Shown here one piece after another: positions 34,249-39,136 of a DNA stretch of 39,136 nt (position 1 is the stretch's first letter; every line of letters begins with the position of its first letter). The notes below the pieces were generated by a model that saw only the letters and a list, made by a program, of their open reading frames with translations, was not told where the DNA came from and made no database searches. The translations under genes were made by a program, and so were the position numbers. Origin of the DNA: Nitrospirota bacterium (GTDB lineage: Bacteria > Nitrospirota > Nitrospiria > Nitrospirales > UBA8639); contig RFGF01000108.1 of NCBI GenBank assembly GCA_003695915.1, positions 1 to 39,136 on the forward strand, given 5' to 3'.

Positions 34249-35343
34249 ATGTCGGATAGCGTGGCCGAACACATCGCTGCTCTACATGACGCCGATTGGG
34301 GGATCCGTGAAGACGCAGCGTTAGCCTTGGGGACCTTAGGGGATCCCCGAGGGATCTCCCCTCTCATTCAAGCCCTCAACGATTCCGATCGGGCCGTCCG
34401 CCAGGCTGCAATCTCGTCGTTAACGAAGCTCGGTCAGGCTGCCGTCGAGCCGCTGGGCATGGCCCTTGAAGATCCGAACCTCATCGTTCAAGAATCAGCC
34501 GCGTCGATTCTGGTTCATATCGCCGATCACCGCGTCGTTGACCCTTTGATGACCGCTTTGCTCAGCCCCAATTGGATCGTCCGTATGTATGCTGCCCAAG
34601 CCCTTGGACGCCTAACCGTTCCCCAAGCCATCGACACCTTGATCCTGCTACTCCAAGACAAGGTCAAGGCGGTTCGTGACGCAGCCATAACCGCGCTTCA
34701 AGCAATGCGGGAACAAGCCGTTCCGCGACTGCTCGACACACTGGCTCATCAGGACTGGTCCGTTCGGCTCCGCACGGTGGAAGCGCTGGCGATCTTGAAA
34801 CCCCGGACGGCTGTGCCCGCATTGCTCGATCGTCTCCACCAAGAACCCGACACCGCTGTTCGCCAAGACATCATTCGCGCCTTGGGTGAAATCGGCGATG
34901 CCAGTGCAGTCCGACCGCTACTTGCTTTGTTACACGATCCTCGCGTCAAAACGCAGGTTATCGACGCATTGGGCAAGCTCGGCGATCCAGCCCCGATTCC
35001 GGCATTGATCGACATCGTCCAAGATCTTACACCGCAAGATTATGAGGATCGGGTGTCCGCGTGCACGGATCGGCGGTACCAGGAAGAGCTTCCGGTTGCC
35101 ATTGCTGCCGTCCATGCACTCGCCAGACTCGGCGTTCCAGATACGCTTCCTGTTCTCATTCAGGCGTTGCGTCTCACGCCGATTCGATCGGAGGCCGCCA
35201 AGGCCTTGATCTTGTTCGGCAAGGCTGCTGTTCCTTCCTTGATTCAGATGTTGAAAACAGAACAGGATGAAAATATTCGCTATCATGTCAAAGAAACACT
35301 GGCCCAGCTTGGCTGGCGACCCGGTCAAATTCGACTTGCATAA
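34249..35343 (+). CDS. HEAT-repeat protein, 364 residues
   Basis: This protein is composed almost wholly of about ten HEAT/PBS-lyase-type repeats. Well-formed examples are IREDAALALGTLGDPRG (18-34) and VRQDIIRALGEIGDAS near 207. An insertion near 268-290 (QDYEDRVSACTDRRY) breaks the regular pattern, at a similar place to the insertion in the 461-residue paralogue. It ends with the cap LAQLGWRPGQ. There is no signal peptide. It is first of four consecutive HEAT genes on this strand. The next begins 14 bases after its stop. The start at 34249 gives MSDSVAEHI, similar to MSQSVQDWL of the 461-residue protein and MSDSDRISQ of the 255-residue one, which supports common origin. Confidence 0.85.
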   Translation: MSDSVAEHIAALHDADWGIREDAALALGTLGDPRGISPLIQALNDSDRAVRQAAISSLTKLGQAAVEPLGMALEDPNLIVQESAASILVHIADHRVVDPLMTALLSPNWIVRMYAAQALGRLTVPQAIDTLILLLQDKVKAVRDAAITALQAMREQAVPRLLDTLAHQDWSVRLRTVEALAILKPRTAVPALLDRLHQEPDTAVRQDIIRALGEIGDASAVRPLLALLHDPRVKTQVIDALGKLGDPAPIPALIDIVQDLTPQDYEDRVSACTDRRYQEELPVAIAAVHALARLGVPDTLPVLIQALRLTPIRSEAAKALILFGKAAVPSLIQMLKTEQDENIRYHVKETLAQLGWRPGQIRLA

Positions 35344-35357
35344 CATGCTAGAGTGCC

Positions 35358-36458
35358 ATGCCCAAAGAATCGCTCGAAACGCTCATTTCTGAACTCGATC
35401 ATGAAGAAGACTGGCGCCGAATGCGGGCCACGGCCGCATGCCTCAAAGGCGGCCCCAAGGCCGTGGATGGGCTCATGCGGGCCATCGCGACGGGGACGCC
35501 GCGCTTCAAGATCGAAGCCATTAAAATGTTAGCGCGTATTCGAGATCCCCGTTCAGGACCGTGTCTCGTTCGGCTCGTCACTGACGCCGACGACGCCGTC
35601 AGTCGCACCGCTTTGACCGCTTTAGCCCAAATGGCCGGCATCCTCGATGAAGAAACAGCTACCGCCCTCGTCGCCTTGCTCAGGGACGACCGTCATCGCG
35701 AGGCGGTGACGAACTTGCTAGGAGAAATTCCAACGTGTATCGGCCCGCTGACCGCTCTCCTCCAGGATCCTGAGGAATCCGTACGCGTGACAGCCGCGAC
35801 GATTCTCAATCACTTGCTCGATCCTCGATCGGCCGATGCGCTCGTCGATGCCATGGGAGACCTTGCGATCCGAGACATCGTCATGGATACGTTGAGAAAA
35901 CTGGGAGCGATTCGAGACCGCATCGATCAGATTATGGACGACCTTCGGAACGTCGAAGAACTCGAACTGCGTGAGGGCGCACGACAAGAAGCCGTCATTC
36001 GACTCCATCCCATTGGCCGTCCTGGCGTGGAAATCCTCATCGAATATCTGCACGACGAAGATTGGGTCGTTCGAGAAGCGGCTGCGGACGTGTTGGGAAA
36101 AATCGGTGACCTTCGGGCGGTCGAGCCACTCATGGAACGGCTTCGCAACGATCCCGACACGGGTGTGAAGGAATTGGCCACAAAATCGCTCGGACTGTTG
36201 GGCGATGCACGTCCGGTCGAATTGCTCATCGAAAGCATCCAATTTCGCCCTCTCCGCGTATTAGCCGTCGAAGCTTTGGAAAAAATCAAAGACGTGGAAG
36301 TCCTCCGGCCGTATGCTGATCTGTTCAAACAGCTCAAGACCGATCGTGACGGATTGGTGGCCTATAATTCAGGTGTCATTCTCGATAAACTCGCAGCCGC
36401 TGCTGCCCAGATGAAAATGCACGAAGAGGCATTGGCGGGGAAGGAACCTACGACGTGA
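35358..36458 (+). CDS. HEAT-repeat protein, 366 residues
   Basis: HEAT-like helical pairs fill most of this protein. They are more divergent in the N-terminal half (RMRATAACLKGGPKAVDGL near 21-39). The clearest repeat is VVREAAADVLGKIGDLRAVE near 236-255. A non-repeat linker, NVEELELREGARQEAV, sits near 198-213 and may divide two superhelical halves. Unlike its neighbours it lacks the terminal LGW cap and ends in a Lys/Ala-rich helix and KEPTT. It overlaps the next gene by four bases (GTGA), a strong sign of translational coupling. Its function is unknown; a scaffold role is inferred. Confidence 0.82.
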   Translation: MPKESLETLISELDHEEDWRRMRATAACLKGGPKAVDGLMRAIATGTPRFKIEAIKMLARIRDPRSGPCLVRLVTDADDAVSRTALTALAQMAGILDEETATALVALLRDDRHREAVTNLLGEIPTCIGPLTALLQDPEESVRVTAATILNHLLDPRSADALVDAMGDLAIRDIVMDTLRKLGAIRDRIDQIMDDLRNVEELELREGARQEAVIRLHPIGRPGVEILIEYLHDEDWVVREAAADVLGKIGDLRAVEPLMERLRNDPDTGVKELATKSLGLLGDARPVELLIESIQFRPLRVLAVEALEKIKDVEVLRPYADLFKQLKTDRDGLVAYNSGVILDKLAAAAAQMKMHEEALAGKEPTT

Positions 36459-37222
36459 GCGACTCCGATCGAATTTCGCAACTGCTCGCCGCGCTGCGCG
36501 ACGACAATGAAGAACTGCGGAATCACGCAGCCGCCGGACTCAGCCAAATCGGTCCGGCGGCGGTGCCGCATCTCATCGAACTGTTTCTGCATGACGATTT
36601 GGTGATTCGCGAAGCCGCCACCAGTGCCATCGTCCAGATTGGCGAGGCAGCGATTGAGCCGCTGCTGGACGCACTGGACGATGATGAATGGGCTGTGCGG
36701 GAGCAAGCCGTCTCTGCATTGGGCAAATTGAAAGCCGCCCAGGCTGTGGAACCGTTGATCCACACCCTTCGACACGACCGAGATGGCGCTGTGCGTTCGG
36801 CTGCGGTCTTGGCGCTCGAGCGGATTGGGGATCCGGCCGCCGTCCCCGCACTGGTCGAAGCGCTGATGGACACCTTGCTTCGCGAAGACGCAGCGAGGGT
36901 GCTGAAAAAAATCGGAGACGCGCGAGCGACCGAGGCGTTGATTCAAGGACTGCAGGGGTCGAATTGGATCGTTCGGCGCCATGCAGCGGAAGCCTTAGGC
37001 AAAATTGGCGATCCCCGAGCCATCGAGGCCTTGATCGAGGCCCTGACCGATGAGGATTGGCTCGTGCGGCGCAATGCCGCCGAATCGCTGGCACGCTTGG
37101 GCGATACGCGGGCTGTCGACTCGCTCATTCCCCTATTGGACGACGAAAACGAAATGGTACGTGATACAGCAGAAGGCGCTCTCGCCAGTTTGGGATGGAC
37201 GCCCAATTCCAAGAACGCCTAG
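36455..37222 (+). CDS. HEAT-repeat protein, 255 residues
   Basis: About eight regular repeats of 30-31 residues run from the N-terminus to the cap ASLGWTPNSK. Examples are VREQAVSALGKLKAAQAVE and VRRHAAEALGKIGDPRAIE. The repeats are closest to the HEAT consensus of all five family members in the window, and acidic Asp-Asp-Glu/Asp turns (DDDEW, DDENE) recur at the repeat ends. The GTG start overlaps the previous stop by four bases. The acidic convex surface suggests binding of a basic partner, but no partner can be named. Confidence 0.85.
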   Translation: MSDSDRISQLLAALRDDNEELRNHAAAGLSQIGPAAVPHLIELFLHDDLVIREAATSAIVQIGEAAIEPLLDALDDDEWAVREQAVSALGKLKAAQAVEPLIHTLRHDRDGAVRSAAVLALERIGDPAAVPALVEALMDTLLREDAARVLKKIGDARATEALIQGLQGSNWIVRRHAAEALGKIGDPRAIEALIEALTDEDWLVRRNAAESLARLGDTRAVDSLIPLLDDENEMVRDTAEGALASLGWTPNSKNA

Positions 37223-37284
37223 TGTAGACGATCATGGTCCTTTGAGGCTCATGGTTTTAATTTAATTTGGAGAAGGGAACAACT

Positions 37285-37953
37285 ATGGCGGATAACGTCA
37301 CACCAACGAAACTAGTCCAGATCACCCCTAAAGGGGCGAAAAAAGATGGATTCAATCTTGTCACCGAAAATGTGACGGCGGTCGATCTCGAAGCCAAGCA
37401 AATCGAGGTAGAATTGCTGGCCTATGATGGTAAAACGGTTCTGTTGGATGTCGCAGAGGAAGCGCTCGAGGATCTCCAAAAGATCAAAGTCGGCGATGGC
37501 GCGACGCTGCGCATCGTCGAAGAAGACGGGAAGCGGGTCGTCAAACACTTTCGCATTCGCCCGAAGGACCCAGCCGTTGCCAAAGCCGATGCGGCTTTGT
37601 TGGATCTCCATGATACCCATTGGTTGAATCGCAAGCATGCAGCGGAAATCCTCGGGGAATTGAGAGTGGTTTCGGCGGTCAAACCCCTGGTCGAAGCGCT
37701 CCAGGACGAAGTAGGGGATGTTCGGCAGCGGGCCTATGAAGCCCTGATCAAAATCGGCGCTCCATCGGTGCCCGAGGTAATCCCGCTTTTGATGTCTGAA
37801 GAAGACGACTTACGCCAAGCCGCGACCGAGATTCTTCGAAAAATTGGGAAACCCGCCGTCGAACCGATGGCCGCCGCCTTGGCGGAAGCGGATGAGCGCT
37901 TGCAGAAGCGGATCCTCAAAGTCTTGGATCGGATGGGATACAAACCGAAATAG
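37285..37953 (+). CDS. HEAT-repeat protein with N-terminal beta-rich domain, 222 residues
   Basis: The first 95 residues form a separate beta-strand domain without HEAT repeats, from KLVQITPKG through VELLAYDGKTVLLDV and ATLRIVEEDGKRVVKHF, like a small barrel. About four HEAT repeats follow (WLNRKHAAEILGEL, VRQRAYEALIKIG, LRQAATEILRKIG), closing with LDRMGYKPK, a variant of the LGW cap. The ATG at 37285 is preferred over an in-frame TTG six codons earlier because GAGAAGGGA lies at normal spacing. It is last in the four-gene run, and a strong hairpin lies 25 bases downstream. The extra domain could be the effector or ligand-binding part of the set. Confidence 0.83.
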   Translation: MADNVTPTKLVQITPKGAKKDGFNLVTENVTAVDLEAKQIEVELLAYDGKTVLLDVAEEALEDLQKIKVGDGATLRIVEEDGKRVVKHFRIRPKDPAVAKADAALLDLHDTHWLNRKHAAEILGELRVVSAVKPLVEALQDEVGDVRQRAYEALIKIGAPSVPEVIPLLMSEEDDLRQAATEILRKIGKPAVEPMAAALAEADERLQKRILKVLDRMGYKPK

Positions 37954-37978
37954 TCTTCTTCCTGCCAACATGAATACA

Positions 37979-38017
37979 AGAACCCCTTGGCCGCTTAGCC
38001 AGCGGCTAAGGGGTTCT
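37979..38017. terminator. Bidirectional hairpin closing the HEAT run and ugd
   Basis: A 17-base-pair stem with one G-T wobble (AGAACCCCTTGGCCGCT with AGCGGCTAAGGGGTTCT) encloses TAGCC. The ugd stop codon (37995-37997) lies within the hairpin, so the last codons of ugd form one arm. The minus-strand tail is TTGTATT. The plus-strand tail is T-poor. It most likely terminates both convergent transcripts. Confidence 0.75.
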
Positions 38018-39136
38018 GTCCAACCGGCGGACGACCCACCGAGACATATCGAAATCCGGCTTGAGCCATTCGTTGCGGATCATAGACGTTGCGAAGATCG
38101 ATCATGATCGGGAATCGCAGCAGCGATTTCAGCTGAGCCAAATCTAAGTTTCGAAATTGATTCCACTCCGTCACCAATACCAGGGCATCGGCCCCTTCCG
38201 CGGCATGATAGGCATCCCGACAAGGCACTAAATCCGGGAGAAGCTGACAAGACTCTTCTAGGGCTTCTGGATCATAGGCCCGAACCAGCGCACCTTCCCG
38301 CATCAAGGCTTGGGCGATATCGAGCGCCGGGGAATCCCGTATATCGTTCGTGTTGGGCTTGAAGGAAAGGCCCAACAGTCCGATCGTTTTTCCTTGCACG
38401 CCGTCGAGCGTAGTTCGAATTTTCTCGACCATCCGCACACGCTGTTGCTCATTGACCTGCTTCGTCGCCGCAGCGATCTTCAACGAGTACCCAGCCTGCT
38501 CGGCGATATGAATGAGCGCTGCAGTGTCCTTGCCGAAGCACGAGCCCCCGAAGCCCGGTCCAGCATGAAGAAATTTGGGGCCAATTCGTTTGTCGAGCCC
38601 CATCGCTTTGGCCACCACCTGCACATCGGCATTGACAAGCTCGCAAAGATTGGCCATTTCATTGATAAACGAAATCTTCGTCGCCAAAAACACGTTGGAG
38701 GCATATTTAATCATCTCCGCTGTGGCAATATCCGTGATCACGATCGGTGTTTCGATCAGATACAGTGGACGATACAAATCTTTCATGATCGCCACGGCTT
38801 CCGAACTGTCCGCGCCGATGACGACCCGATTTGGTCGCATAAAATCCTCAATGGCCGATCCTTCACGGAGAAACTCCGGATTGGACACCACGCCAAACGG
38901 GCAGGGTGTTTCCTGATGTGACTCGATCAACTCCCGCACGCGCCGCGCAGTCCCGACGGGCACAGTCGACTTGGTCACCACGACTTTGTAGCCGGTCATC
39001 CGGCTGCCGATGCTCCGGGCGACTTCATCGACAAAGGTCAGATCCGCAGAGCCATCCGGACGCGAGGGCGTGCCGACGGCAATGAAGATGACCAATGATT
39101 CGTCCACCGCTCGTGCAAGATCGGTCGTAAACTTCA
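37995..39136 (-). CDS. ugd: UDP-glucose 6-dehydrogenase, N-terminus cut by window end
   Basis: The product oxidises UDP-glucose twice to UDP-glucuronate for capsule, lipopolysaccharide or exopolysaccharide. The visible part holds the end of the NAD domain (FIAVGTPSRPDGSADL), the SNPEFLREGSA loop, the catalytic Cys in GPGFGGSCFGKD, and the UDP-binding C-terminal domain (GLSFKPNTNDIRDSP). The frame stays open to 39134, coding KFTTDLARAV ahead of an in-frame GTG at 39107, which is internal and not a start. About 75-80 N-terminal residues, including the first Rossmann motif, lie outside the window. The stop falls within a terminator hairpin. Confidence 0.95.
   Translation of the reverse strand, partial: KFTTDLARAVDESLVIFIAVGTPSRPDGSADLTFVDEVARSIGSRMTGYKVVVTKSTVPVGTARRVRELIESHQETPCPFGVVSNPEFLREGSAIEDFMRPNRVVIGADSSEAVAIMKDLYRPLYLIETPIVITDIATAEMIKYASNVFLATKISFINEMANLCELVNADVQVVAKAMGLDKRIGPKFLHAGPGFGGSCFGKDTAALIHIAEQAGYSLKIAAATKQVNEQQRVRMVEKIRTTLDGVQGKTIGLLGLSFKPNTNDIRDSPALDIAQALMREGALVRAYDPEALEESCQLLPDLVPCRDAYHAAEGADALVLVTEWNQFRNLDLAQLKSLLRFPIMIDLRNVYDPQRMAQAGFRYVSVGRPPVGQNPLAAG

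Overview
The window reads as chromosomal DNA from a nitrite-oxidising bacterium of the genus Nitrospira (phylum Nitrospirota). The deciding evidence is an nxrA-nxrB pair on the minus strand. It encodes a 1,145-residue, twin-arginine-exported molybdopterin subunit of the periplasm-facing Nitrospira type and a 429-residue four-cluster iron-sulfur subunit. The other genes fit a free-living Gram-negative chemolithotroph: a class II ribonucleotide reductase, a three-subunit proton-translocating transhydrogenase, polA, nth, xth and ugd. No rRNA, tRNA, CRISPR array or intact insertion sequence was recognised by eye.

Layout. (1) Positions 1-3,400: the 3' end of nrdJ, an AT-rich ABC-ATPase/TOPRIM-like gene resembling OLD- and PARIS-type phage-defence proteins, and a glycine-tailed RRM RNA-binding protein with a strong terminator. 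(2) 3,401-10,089, minus strand: phosphohexomutase, HAD phosphatase overlapping exonuclease III, DNA polymerase I and a single-domain response regulator. (3) 10,090-15,080: an FtsX-type permease and ATPase pair (ybbP/ybbA), a divergent GDSL lipoprotein esterase (tesA-like), and a 58-residue exported or membrane protein on the opposite strand. (4) 15,009-16,436: about 1.4 kb with no recognisable gene. (5) 16,437-21,618: nxrAB, a perfect-stem terminator and an AT-rich leader carrying a GG-N10-GC sigma-54-like element. (6) 21,619-25,626: nth, rpsU and pntAA-pntAB-pntB. (7) 25,956-30,482: a degenerate alpha/beta-hydrolase-like protein, then a plus-strand run of an alkaline-phosphatase-superfamily protein lacking its metal ligands, a small exported protein and a HEAT-repeat protein. 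(8) 30,550-34,062: a divergent glycine-betaine module, with a fused glycine/sarcosine-dimethylglycine methyltransferase and a BCCT transporter. (9) 34,249-37,953: four consecutive HEAT-repeat genes, closed by a hairpin shared with convergent ugd, which runs off the window.

How the genes work together. NxrAB oxidises nitrite and feeds electrons to respiration. PntAB can use the proton gradient to make NADPH. The methyltransferase and BCCT carrier make and import the osmolyte betaine. PolA, ExoIII and Nth form a base-excision-repair set. The feature I cannot assign to a known pathway is the set of five HEAT-repeat proteins. Four of the five end in a similar LGW-x-P-like cap, and they sit around the betaine genes beside two proteins that look like catalytically dead hydrolases. 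This is the best candidate for an undescribed system. The second candidate is the small protein gene at 14,811-14,987.
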